A stretch of 64,000 nucleotides of DNA, from contig LSRX01000697.1 in the NCBI GenBank assembly GCA_001939145.1, positions 67,712-131,711 on the forward strand. Reading direction: 5' to 3'. The position numbers and the translations under genes were made by a program. Each line of letters starts with the position of its first letter. Position 1 is the stretch's first letter. Source of the stretch: Symbiodinium microadriaticum. Lineage: Eukaryota > Sar > Dinophyceae > Suessiales > Symbiodiniaceae. Shown here one piece after another: positions 9,767 through 21,820 of this stretch. The notes beneath the pieces were generated by a model. The model ran no database searches and was not told where the DNA came from. It saw only the letters and a list, made by a program, of their open reading frames with translations.

Positions 9767-11467
9767 GTCTGTGGCAGGGCATGTGTTTAAAGGTTCGTTG
9801 TCTTTGCTTGTGGTTTCTTTTCGTGTTCTTTGCCAGCAGTCACTTCAAATACCTTCCGCATCAGCCGGGGAAAAGGCGGTTTTGATGCAGCTGTTTCTGG
9901 CAGGTTGGTGAGCTGGCTGGGTGTTGCCTTCTCCGTACAGCTGATGCGTGGGCCTTGCACAGGTTGAAGGTGCACTGGTGTGCTTGGCACCCAGGCACTG
10001 CACGAAACCATGCCAGTCGTAGCTCCGTAATTAGCACTTGGTTGCTGCCGGTGTAGCCGTTCCGTGAGAGCGCTTGGTGCTGCCAACGAGGCTTGGACAG
10101 CTGCAGAGTTTGCCCCTTGGCAGCGAGTTGTTTGGATTCTCGTGGTTCTGTCGAGATCAGAGCGGCGCTGTAGGACAGAGTAGCTCGTGATGTGACATGA
10201 CATGACACGACATGACTTCCCGCAGGTTCGTACCGCTGTTCCTGTGGGCTGCATACCTCTCCATTGTCAACTTGCAGGCCGGGCTTCTGCGTTGCCCGTG
10301 GCCAGGTCTGTGCTTGCCTGTCCTGTGCTTCAGAGGCGGCATTTACCTTCAACTATGGCTGGGAGTGGCTCACTTGCGAGGCCAGCCGTGAATGCAACGT
10401 TTCCACGGCAACCACAGACATTCCGAGTTGTGGATCTGGGGACGAAGACTTTGGGTTTTGTGTGTGGGATTGAAGCTCCAGCTCTTGTCTGATGTTGGGT
10501 CGGATTCGGTACGAGTTCTTCAAGGCAAGAATGATGTTTCGACAGCAACCCCTGTGTACATGCCGTAGCGTTGCATCTCAACTTGTGCAGGTAGGTTTCC
10601 TTGTCATCTTCCTATGCCCTGTCCTTGACCGACGTCTAAGCACGTGGACACCACCGTCCAGGCAGCTGATATAGATGTTTTTGCAGCACCATGACGGTTC
10701 GATCCAGAAATCGGCAACATGCTGTGGGTCCTTAAGAGAGAAGACCACGTTCGACCCGAGAGATTTTCTGCCTACAAGTTATTGTTGTGCCTTGCGAAGC
10801 GGTTTGCACGAGTGATGCTGTAAAGTAAAGGCTATCGTCACGGTGGAATACGACACTACGGCGCACACCAGCCCACGACATGGGAAGCACTTACATTTAC
10901 CGAGTACGCACGCGATTGCGGTCGGGGTTGGAAGGTGCCAGGGTGCTGAGGACCTGGCACTGCTACAGAAAGTTCTGTCTACTGAACGTAGTGCAGCCCT
11001 GGGAAGGTTGGTCCTTTGGACGGTACGCTGGTGTGCCTTCCGCCTGCTTTTGGGTGCAGGAATGTCCAAGGCCTGGTCCTGATGGCACATTCCGGCTAGC
11101 TCGAGCATGCACTGATTGATTCGTCGGACGGTGGCAAAGACTCCTGCAGGTCCGTAGAGTATTAGAGCCTTAGAGAATTCTCCAGAGCATTCCAATCAGG
11201 CATTCCTTCCGAAAAGGTTGCACTGAACAGTTGCTACAGTTGCTGGTTAGTTTCCCGACTGGCCTAGCTGCTTTCATCTTCTTTGTTGCTTGCTTTCGTA
11301 ATCCTTTGCGGCAGGTGGGCCGCAACTCAAGTGCCGCTTGGCAAAGACGCCTGTGGACGGTCAATGTCAACGGTCGCATGTATCGCTCAGTGTCTTAGTT
11401 GGTGGAAAATTTAAAGGAAAGAACAGAATCCTCTGATTCAGCAGTCGTTCCTCGTCAATGTGGTGAG
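9767..11467. other. Probable intron or intergenic DNA, no clear exon
   Basis: I see only weak candidates here, such as a frame at about 11314-11397 (VGRNSSAAWQRRLWTVNVNG) after a GCGGCAG acceptor. A short (TGACA)n patch lies at about 10190-10215. Confidence 0.3.
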
Positions 11468-14400
11468 GCCTGCTGGCGGGAGCTCAGCTGCACGGAGACG
11501 CACTACTTCACGCAGCCCATACCCAATCCTTTGTCTTGGTGGCGACCTTATTTGCATCGGACAGTTCGGCTTTGAGGGGCGGGAGTTTCTGGCTTTTCAG
11601 CTTGCCTTCTTGGACAGTCTGGCATGTGGCCGCATTTATACAGGGGTAGTTCTCTAAATTAGGGTCCTCTTTTAGGTCCCGAATTTCGTACGGCACCCTT
11701 ATAAAGGGGACCCCAAAAGAGATCTTCATTCAGAGAACTACCCATATGATGGTAGGTAGGAGCTGTAGATAGAAACTCCAAGCATGCAGAGCATGTTTGA
11801 CTGCTGGAACTGGCTGGCCGCTCAGGTTCATGCATCACTTGCCCAAGAGCTTTCACAAGATGGAGGCCGTCATGGGCTGTGTATGTGCATCCCCAGCTGG
11901 TGGCGCAGAACTCCTGCGACGGTTTCCTTTGTGTGTCTTTCACAACATCAATGGGCTGTTCACAACTGCCACTTTCAGTGAATTCAGGTCGGTTTGACCT
12001 TTGTAGAGCAGCTTGTGCTGCCATTCGCGATGCTGGTGCCTCTTCGAATCTTCCGATGCTTGTCTGCCTTGGCATGTCGCAGTCCTGCGCAGCTCGGTTC
12101 GCAAAGGGTCTTCGTGGCGTGGGACTTCTTCTGACTTTCCGTGTCTTGCATTGGCTTGTCGGTTTTCAGGACTGGCAGCCGCCGTTCTGGAGATTGGCTT
12201 TCAGAGTCTTGACGAGAGATCACAGGGAACAAAGGGCAGACTTCTTCAGTGTGATATGCCTTTGAATGGTTTCTGAGGATGGGCATTGTGGGCACTGGGA
12301 ACTATGTGCTTCGGCCTGATACTGGACTTGCGCTAAAGATAAGGGCAGGGTATCTAGGCGTTTTCAGGCTGTTAGGTATGTCTCTGGCTCACGCTGTGAC
12401 GCAGCCTAGGCATGCTTGTTGTTTTCCAGAGCCTGTGTCGACCATCGATTCGGATACGTGTCAGTGTAGTAGAGCTATGGGAAGTCGCCTGACCTTTCTA
12501 TGCAAGCAGCGGCTGTGCAGATCTGGATCTGGATATCGGCAGCCGTGAGGCATGGATCAACTTTATCGGTGCCTTGCCTTGCGTGGCGATGGTTGATGAT
12601 GGTTTCCTGCTTGGCTTGCAGCTAGACTGAAGAAGGCTGCCAGTACATGTTCCTCCCTGCGTTGAAAGATGCTGAAAGATCGGGATTGCATCTGAAAGAT
12701 CGGGACTGCATGCTCAGGACGCCGTGGCCTTGGCGGCAGAGACTGCAGCAAGCTGTGGAGGAGGCCGCCAAGTCGCTCTGAAATGCAGGCCAACAGGTGC
12801 GTGCATTGCATAGACATGCCAGGATCATAAGCGCTTCTAAACCTAATGGCCTTCTACTGTGAGCACTGGTTGAAGCAGAAGCACCTGTTCGAAAAACGCA
12901 GATCCAAGTCCAACATCTCTCAGGCATCGGAGAGCGCGGATCTGTCTGCAGGCAGCTTGCCACCGGCCAATGCAAGCTGTGAAGAATCGTGCATGGCTCT
13001 GTGTGGCGAACGCGTATGGTGGTGGGCATCGAGCTCATGTTGCAAGTCCCTGCAAAGCAGAAAACTATGCTCAAGTATAAGATTGCTGTGAGTCCTGGAT
13101 AGCCCATGACCTTATCGAACCTTGAATCGTTAAGTTGTTCGGATCTTCCTGCCCAGATCCGCGTCTAGTTCGGCGCACATTCCGCCGCGGCTATCTGGGG
13201 ATGCGATCTCTCGCCAACTTGCTTCTGGTCTTGGCGTCGTAGCTGCACTGAGACAGCAAAGTGAGACAGCAAGGCGGCCTGTCCCCTGTTTAGTAGTTTA
13301 GCACCTTCACGAGCTGTATATTCTTGGCATTTTAGTTCAGGTCATGGTTTACAAGTCCAAAGATCCCATCAAGGCATCGAGCAATTTGGCTTTCTGTCAT
13401 CTGGCTCTGAACATGCGCAGATGTTTGATGCAAGCGCATCAGAGAGCTGCTGGGGTTGAAGGAACTCTTTGGTCCTGCACCCTGGATCAACAGCTACGAC
13501 GACTGGTGAACTGGCTGCAGAAAGTTGACCAAAGCCGGAAGCATGTCCCAAATTTCCTGATGCAGTGATGGGTGCCTGACTTCTTCCCATCTCTGCATGC
13601 ATCCTGCGGGCACGACGCGAGGTTTCTCATGAATTCGCAGGGCGTCTTCGGTTTCATCAACAAGCACCGAGTTCAAATTGCTCATGCCTCGGCTTCCTCG
13701 GAAATTTTGCCGTTCCCGATGTGAGATTTGCTAGTTAGATAGACCTCGTGTGCGGCGTTGTGCTATCTCTCCCTGTTTTCATCTCTTTCTATCTCTCCCC
13801 TGCTCTCGCTCTCTATCCCTCTCCCGCCCTCCCTGACGAGAGGAAACTTGACTTTGCAGCCTCGATGAGCAACCTGGCTTCTTGAACCCTGGTTTTCTTC
13901 TCTCGTGTTACAGTCGTTCTCGGTATTTGGCTTCTTGAGTTCTCTTCGGCTGCACTTCTTTTGGCTCTGGTTTGTGTGATTTTCTGGCTTCGCAGACCTG
14001 CTCCCAACTCCTGAAATCAACTACAAAAAATGTATTATCTTTATGAATATATGTATGAATTTAGGACTGATCAAAGAGATCAGAAGAGTGGAACGGTGGC
14101 ACGGTACTGTGGTAGCTTCTTGTGGCGAAGACGGCGCAGACGATGGCTCAGCGCACACCGACCGACTGCTGTACCAGCGATCAGAAGTGTCTGAGAGCCC
14201 CAGGTCTTAAAGTACACTCATGATCCTGAACCCGGCGGTCCTCAGGCCGCTGCTTGCCTGCACCTCCAACTGCTGTAGACTCTCTAGACATTGACATGCA
14301 TTGCATTTGATTCGTGGCGTGATTCAAGCAATTCAAGCATGGAGACTTGATCGCTAGAGCCGGCATCGTACAGTTGCCGAACCAGAGTCGAAGGGCAGCC

Positions 14401-15685
14401 AGTCCAGACTACATCGGGTCGCGTGTTCTAGATGAGAATGGCACCGTGTGGAACTGGGCTCTGCATGAGCGGATCAGTCTGTCCTTTTCACGGTGGCCAA
14501 CCCAGGTTTGGAATCCTTTGGACTTCAAGTGCCTTCCTGGTACCGTCGATCAGAGACCTTGCCTCATGATCCCTGCTTGCAATGGCGGGTCACAGCTTGA
14601 TTTCTGTCGGCGTGCCGGCAGAATACTGCAAGTCCGGGTTGACAGGTGATTGAGTGGTGTGGCTTGCACGAGGTCGCCTTATCACTACCGCCTGGATTGG
14701 GAGACATGGATTCGTGTTACGGCCTCGTTGGAGCAGCTCTGGACGCAGAAGGACTGCCCGTTGGCACACCGCTTTGCTGGACTTTGTGAGGGCTGTAAAG
14801 CCCTCTTTCAAGCTTGATGCTCGGAGGCGCCGGCGGAAGCTTACCATCAGCACCTTCCGGATTTCATTCAGGCACGTTGCACTTGGATGCTTTTCTGTCT
14901 GCCAGCATTTCGCAGTTTTTGCAGACAGGTGTTGGTAATCAAGATTTTGAACGGTGATGAAGATGCTGCAGGGCTTCTGGGCGTTCCGATCCAGGACCGA
15001 CCAATACCACAACATGAACCCCCCGTGCTGTCCATGTTCGGGTGTTACGAGGCAAACTTGACACACTGTGCCTGTACCTGTGTGACAGCACCCGGCTTCG
15101 AAACCAGTACTGGCCAGAGCTCAACATCGGCAATGCTACTTATTTCCTAGCAGCTTGGGGCTTGGCGTGCCAGCTCGGATGTAACAAGTCTTTCACGACG
15201 TTGCCTGGCGAGATCAGCATGCAGGGCAGATCAAGACACTGCCAATAGTAGCACAACCCTCACCTCTAGTTTCTTGCTGTCAACGGTTGTCAGAGCCGGG
15301 ACAGAAAAGTCATCGACAATCTAGATCCATGCCACCATCGGCATAGCGACATAGCAGCTTCCGCCTCCAGCGCAAGCATCACAGTGGCGAGTAAAGCAAA
15401 GGGCTGCTTCGCGGCGGCTTCAGACCTCAAGGGCTCCAGCTTGATTTTCATTTCCTGTGTTTATGCCCAGATCACGAACTGCTTTCCTTGGCACATAATC
15501 AGCCCGAGAAATAGCAGTGCAAGCGTGGACTGCTGCCAATTTCGGTTGAGCCAGTCCTGGTGATTTCCAGTGAGGATCTGTATCAGGATGGAGCACCACC
15601 AACAGCAGTGTCGATTGACTTCGCCTCCTACACCTTCACCAGCCGGAGCAATAGCACGAAGTGGTGGCGCTCGTGCCTCAGAGAT
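11468..15685 (+). CDS. Lipase maturation factor-like protein (LMF1/DUF1222 family), spliced, incomplete
   Basis: Exons that can be matched to the family by motif: 11468-11538 (ACWRELSCTETHYFTQPIPN, then PLSW, the signature between early membrane helices); 14386-14445 (ends VLDENGT); 14506-14567 (VWNPLDFKCLPGTVDQRPCL); 14673-14811 (SPYHYRLDWETWIRVTASLE onward); 15571-15685 (EDLYQDGAPPTAVSIDF, then ASYTFTSRSNSTKWWRS). These appear in the order expected for LMF proteins, which are multi-pass ER membrane proteins needed in animals for folding of lipases. Exons for the middle membrane helices (11.54-14.39 kb), the N-terminus and the C-terminus were not resolved. The join 14567/14673 restores CL-M-SPYHYRLDW and uses a GA donor. 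The first intron resolved after 14386 uses GT. Family call is from conserved motifs; the role in this alga is inferred. Confidence 0.7.
11644..11743. repeat. 100-bp fold-back (MITE-like) element
   Basis: GGGTAGTTCTCT at 11644-11655 is the exact reverse complement of AGAGAACTACCC at 11732-11743. The interior is partly self-complementary (CTCTTTTAGGTCCC against GGGGACCCCAAAAGAG). It lies in an intron of the LMF-like gene. A related unit occurs at about 46,669-46,735. Confidence 0.6.
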
Positions 15686-18096
15686 GCTCCTACTGGACAT
15701 AAGTGGCATGTGCAGTGCTCTGTGACAGCTTCAAGCTCGACGTGCGCGCGTGAGCCGCGGAGGTGCCAAACCCGTTGCAACCAACTCCTTTCGAGCCTGG
15801 TTCTCAGACATCTCTGGTCCCATGTCGGCCTGGGCACCCATGCCTGCAAAAACATGCATCACTAGTGACAGAGCTTCTCTTGAATTCGCTTGCTTTTGCT
15901 TACATGATACGTAAACGCGAGGCCTATGGCAAAGGATCCGTTCCAAAACTTCGAGAAGATGAGGTGGACATTTACGCATACCTATGCGTCCACTCCCTTA
16001 GCAGATTGCTCCAGTCCAAAGGTGCGCAAGTCACCTCGGTGGCGGCATTGGATTCTGGGAGTTAGCGTGGTGTCGTCCCTCGGGCGGGGAAAGTAGCGGC
16101 GTCCTGCTTAAACATGTTGACATGCATGTAGGAGACTGTGACACCAAGTGAGGTCGCTGATGCTGCTGGAATTGGGACTCTCAGCTGACACAGGGACAGG
16201 AGGGGCTGAGGCAGTTCTTCTTCATTTAGCAGTGGCTCTTACCTATGCCAAAAAATTGTGTCTCCGAGCATTCTCTCTGCTGAGGCGTTCTTCAAGGCTT
16301 CGCTCGTGGGTGGAATCTTCTTGGCGGCTCCGCAGCGCTTGGCTCAGCTCACAGTGCTGCGATGCTCCCAACCTCACGATAGAGTCCGCCAGAGCTTTCG
16401 TCACTGCCGGGCCAGATTCAACTGCTTTGTTTCGCATTGTTTCCCAAGGCGTTCATGCTGGTCTTTGCAGTGGTACTGGCTTCAGACTACCCGTGCCTGA
16501 GATGCGCTTTCAGAAAGGCAGGAACAAGGGGAAACTGTTCTGACTCGCTGTGAATCAGGCCGGCCTTCACCTCCCTCTGCATGGTCTCCCAGCTGCTGCA
16601 TCCTCTAGTGGCAGAGGGACTTGGTGTGGCATCAAGTCAGCAGCCTAGACTCCGGACGAAAAAAGCAACATTTGGCATTTTTAGTACTGCAAAGCTCGCT
16701 CCTTTGTCAGGCCAAAGACTTGCTTATGCTCTCGCCTTCCGCATTTCAGCAGGTGCTGCTGGTCTAAATGTGTCTTGGCCGAGATTATCAGGCTGCTTAC
16801 AGATCCAGCAAAAACGAGGATCGTGGTCTGGCGAGTGTCGCTGGTGGTGTGAAGTTGATGCAGGTTTGTCTCGCCTGGCATCGACGCCACGCACGCCTTG
16901 CAGCTGTTCTCCTGCTGGCTGCAGGGTCCCCAACAGCTTCCTGCTGCCAGCCAGTGCAGCGCGTGGAGCTCAGGTTGCATGGATCACCACAAGGATAGCG
17001 GAGCCAACAGCCATGGCATGAAAAGGAGCGTGGCCGTCCAGGGCTGGCGAATTTCGGGGACGCTGTAATGACAGGTGCAGAGCCTCGGGCAGCATGTCAC
17101 TATGCTTCTGCCTTCGTGCAGACACAGAGACCGGCCTCTAGATTTCAACCATGCATACACTGCCTATCACACGGACTGCGAATAGTTACGTAGTCTCAAT
17201 GTAGACATGCTCGTCGCTGTGGTGCTGGCATCGTCTGCGAGCCGAGTCGGCTTGGAACGTAGCTGAAATCAGTCACGTATTCACAAGCATGAACTCCTGC
17301 ATGAGTCTTGAATCCATGTCCCAAGATCCTCGCGAAGTAGCACACCCACCTCCTTATCGCGTACTGTTTGAGCAATGGCATCCACTCGGCAGACTGGGTC
17401 GACTCGACCTTTGGCTGGTATCAAGGTCAGACAAAGCGGAACGGAGTACTTCTCAGTTACCGCGTCGGCCAATCTTCTGGAAACAGGATCATAGGACACT
17501 GCAAGGATTCGTCAAGCATATCGATACTCAGCTGTCCTTCGTGACACTGTGCAGGCCATTTGCCTCGTTGCTGCGGCCGGAGTTGCTTTGTGCTGGCTGC
17601 TGCAGCTACCCACAACAAAGGCATTTTGAAAGGGTTTTCTAGCATCACTTCAGTCTGAGGTTGAAGTATCCTTCAGTGTTCATGGTACCGAGCTTGCGCT
17701 CATGATTGTGGTGTTCAGCGTCGGAGGTGAAAGAAGCATGCTTGCACTGGGCTGGGTGAGGGCTTGCAGGGTTCCCTGTCTGCGAGCGCACGCATCCCGG
17801 GCAGGACGTCGCCTCCAACCTTGTTTTTGTGAACACACAGGCCCGGGAATGGCAAGCATAAAACCAGAGGTAAGCGAGACACGGGTGAAAGCCGCAAGCT
17901 GAAACTAGGACCTATGTCACCTGGGTCATCTGTGTGGTAAGAAACGTGTTCCTGGCCCGGTGTTGAAGGGACAGGGAAGCTTTCGTGCCAGTTGGTTGTG
18001 CGCAAAGTCGCCTGATGTCCGTGCACGACTGAAATCGGAGCACTAGTGTGCACTCATGTCTTGACCCGTCATCTGCCCCGCTTGATTTGCCGGCAG
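15686..18096. other. Intergenic or intron region without resolved exons
   Basis: Several open frames on both strands but no motif or splice-phase support. It should contain the 3' end of the LMF-like gene and the first exon or exons of the next gene, including its start codon. Confidence 0.3.
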
Positions 18097-21000
18097 TCCT
18101 GCGAGGCACCTGTTACAAGGCCTGTCACAGCAAGGGCTGCCGAAGGTGAGGAGCCTTCAGCAGTGCACTTAGCCAGCCGGAAGAAGCCTGCTGTTCTGAG
18201 AATGCTCAGCTTTGAGACCATCCAGGCCGGCAAACGTCTGTTGGTCCTCGGTGGCAACGGCTATGTCGGGCGCGAGGTCACCTTCGTTTAAAGAAGTGTT
18301 CAGTTGTGGCTGGTGCGCCCGTAGCTTCGATAATCACAGTTCCAAGCCTCTTTCTGCAGGTCTGCAGGCTTGCTGTGCAGAGAGGCTTCCAGGCTCCCAG
18401 TCATGGTAGCCCAGACCGCGCCTACATTGAAAATGTCGGGTGTCCTTGCGAGGTCACATCGCTCAGCCGACGTGGTGAAAACCCTGAGCCTGGCAATGCC
18501 GAGCTTGATCAGGTAAAGTGGGTCAAGGCCCGGAACGGCTTCTCAGATCTCGAGAGAATACAGGTCACACGTGAACTGAGCCGAGCCGTGTTCCACGACC
18601 CGCTGTGCAGGGAAATGCTGCCGACTCTTCGACGGTGCAGAACGTTGTAGGTGCCATGGGGTGCCCAAAGCTAGGTCGGCATTTTCGTCGTTCGACATTC
18701 GTCAGGCTAGCGGCTGGGATGTCCTGGGTCCTAGCGTCCTAGCTTTCCATAGTTCTCTTACACTTCTCACTCAGGCGAAGCGGATGCCGTTGTGCATGTG
18801 CGGATCCCAGCGGCTGCTTCTGCCAGCTGATCATTTGAATCTCCACTGCTCGAGTTCATTCCACGGAGCAAACGTCGCATTGATCGCATATGCCAATCCT
18901 GCGGCTTATTTTCGAGCTGCCGTTCACCAGGCCATCGGATTGCTGTTTGATGTGAACAGCGGGCTCACAAACCTCAACCTCGTTGCCGGATCCACAGCCT
19001 GTGCGTTTGAAAACAAGGCTGTGTGTGCATGTGTTTCCGGTTAGGTCAGTGGATCTGGATCCACCCCGGACGACACAAGCACCTACGACAAAATCACGCG
19101 TCAGACAGTTTAGGGCTGAGCATTTCATGTGGCTTTGGTGGAAAATCCGCAGGTGCACTATGGTGGGGAGCTGTTGGAAAGGAGACTGAAGGATGTTCAT
19201 CGGTGGCTCAGGCCTTCAACGTCATCAACGCGATCAAAGGTCGCATCCGCATGTCTGGTTCTCGATGTCATGGCAGGAGGGGTGCACATGTACACAGGAC
19301 CAGGAAAACAATACATGATACCTTTGCTGTCGGTTGTCCAGGTCGTCCATGTGGGATGTGCAACTCTGGGTTCCAGTTTCTTCCAGTAGGTAGTGCAGGT
19401 GACTGCAAATAGTCCTTCACCACGCATTGCTAAGGTGCTCCGCATTGCAGGATACCCGGGCTGAATAACTTTACCTGACTTGTAAGGCCCTTCTCACCTC
19501 CGATGCCAATGATGTTCGTCTCGGCGGCAGAGGCAATTGTGACATAGTGCGTATCTTGAAATGATAACACAGATTGGTCTGTGTGTCGGCATTTTTTGCA
19601 TCTTGATGGCGGGTTGGTCTGGATATGAGCCTGTTGTTTCCAAGGGGCACCAATCAGCGGCTTGACGCGCCTGCTTGTTTAGTGTCTGGCTATCAATGCA
19701 ATTCGCAAGCATCGGTCGTCACGAAAGTTGTAGCGACAAGCGCCACTTCGTGCATGGGATCGCCATCGGGGACCACGAGCTGTTTCTCGTGCGGTTATAG
19801 CTGCATAATACTGTACGTATAACCATCTAAGCTTGAGCCTAGCCGCAATCCTCCATCGTGTAAGTCGCCAAGTTGAGGCCGTTTCCTGGAGCCGGTCTGC
19901 TTAAGTCTGCTTCCATTGACTCCAGGCAGGATGGCCGGATGTTGCGCTTGGGCCGGAGGTAGGGCATATGCGAGCACGGTATTCGTCCACCACAGTTCCA
20001 CTCGAAGAAGAAACGACCAGGTGGAGAAGGTGGCGCCTGCCTGGCTCAAGGACTTCGCAATGCCAAAGCACATAAGGGTAGTTGGCCCAAGGCTCGAGGA
20101 CATGTAAGCCACGGCAAGAAGCGTCGTACAGTATCTAGGAGAGACGCTTCGGAAAGGCATAGCCTTTTCTTGCTCTGAGGAGTACTTGGTGGCCAAGCGA
20201 GCCGTTGAGGGCGAGCTGGCCTCGAGCACGGATACCATCAGGTCCGCCATCTTCAGGCACCGCAGGGCTGTCTGCGATTGTCTGTGTATAATGTCCAGTT
20301 CATGCCTTTCGGTCAGAACAGAGACTTAGCAGGCTTTACCCTCAAGGTTTGTATTGAAGCAAGACGCTGCATTTGGCAACTTGAACACGGCTGGATACGG
20401 CTGGCGCCCGTACCTCGCCAAGCTCCGTGAGAAAGTGGTTCGCACTTTGCCCGCACTCTTCAGACCGGTCTTTAGACCGCTTTCGCCCCTGACGAGGTCG
20501 TTCAAAATGTTCGACCTTTCGACCCTTAAGTTAAGAGATCTCTGAAGGTCCTGTTCCTCTTCATACAGGCTTCGTCAGCAACCGCCACGGGGTTGACCTC
20601 ATGCACGCAGCGACTTTGCATCCTTCTCGTGGCACGGCTCAACTCTTTGCCCGATCACCATCTCCTTCTCCCTTCGGCTCTCTGTCGAATGGCCTTGATT
20701 CACAAAGCCGTGCATTCCGTCTTCAGCTTGGTCCACCCATCGTCCAGTTTCGAGACCCACCGCTCCGTGCTGTGCACGAAAGCATTTCGGTAGGTGTGGT
20801 GATAGGCTGGTAGGCATACATGTCGTTTTCCTCGTTCGGCATATATGCATTGCCTGCCTCAGTGCAGCTCAGTGCGCATGCAAGGCCATCCCTGATTTGG
20901 AGCTGGACCAAGTTCGACGTTTTGCCTTGCGCTCGGACGGTGAGTAGAATTGTGTCAGCCTGACCTCTGCTTTCGACATGTATGGGAACAACTCGATTCA

Positions 21001-21820
21001 CTCACACATGATCTGAGATTGGAGCATGCTTGCAGTGTCGGCGATAGTAATGCCGAGACGAATTGTGAGGCCTGTCATTCCGGTTTTCAACCTGCTCAAC
21101 GCAGTTGGTGTTCCTTTCGTTGACAAAACGGCCGCTTGGCTCATATGGCAGTCGGCTTCCCCAACAGTAGCAGCATCGGCAGCGACAGGCATGAATACGC
21201 GAGTCTGCAGGTCACGGTCTTCACTCTATCGAAGGCCATCGTCGCTGCACTTGAGGACGAAGGTGCTTCCAGCATACACCATCTCGCACGGGGTAACATG
21301 ACGCACGAAGAGACACATAAGAAAGTGCACCATGGTGACCACCGGGACGTTTCAACAACAACCGTCGGTCTCAATAGCTGTTAGATTGACAACCCTTGTA
21401 CGCTTGCACGCACTGACACTCAACCAAGTGCATGCGGCGAACACTCACATGCAACCGCGTCATGTGTGCTACCGTATGTGTCAGTCCACAGCTTGCTGCT
21501 GCAAGTCTTGTGTATGGTGTGCCGAACCGTCCTCGGTTCTTCACGAAAAACCCACCCGCCCGCCCCGAGAAGGCCATTCTGGGCCCCAAGTGGCCGTCTA
21601 GGTACAGAGGTGTATGGGCAGTGTCGTGTGTGATGGGACCCTGCCTGGGTCCTTCTCACACCTTTGTGCGTTCGGTCCAAAAGGGGTGTGCCTTGAGTGA
21701 ACAGCGAAGCGTGTGCTAGTGTGTGTTGTCTACACGCTGCAGCAAGCTTTGTCATTTGCAGGTGTTGCCGGGGTTCAGCGCTTCCGTGAGATGGAAGAGC
21801 TTGAGAAGAAGGTATCCTGA
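18097..21820 (+). CDS. NAD(P)-binding atypical SDR, Coq11/At1g32220-like, spliced
   Basis: Exons resolved by frame, phase and family order: 18097-18276, 18360-18392, 18453-18527, 18611-18650, 18775-18797, 18931-18984, 19045-19107, 19212-19239, 19487-19532, 19926-19958, 20021-20050, 20180-20256, 21070-21130, 21211-21262, 21762-21820 (TGA). The first exon holds the Rossmann glycine motif (KRLLVLGGNGYVGREV). Later landmarks are VTSLSRRG, EADAVVHAIGLLFD, TYDKITRQTAFNVINA, PMPMMFVSAAEAGWP, EYLVAKRAVEGEL, PVIPVFNLLNAVGVPFVDKT and TLSKAIVAALEDEG, ending ELEKKVS. This is the order in the atypical SDR family that includes yeast Coq11, a mitochondrial protein of coenzyme Q synthesis, and plant At1g32220, a plastid protein. 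At least five introns start GC (18393, 18528, 18985, 20257, 21131) and one starts GA (20051). Small exons after 19239 and between 20256 and 21070 are missing. The start codon and any targeting peptide lie upstream, so the organelle is unknown. Confidence 0.8.
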
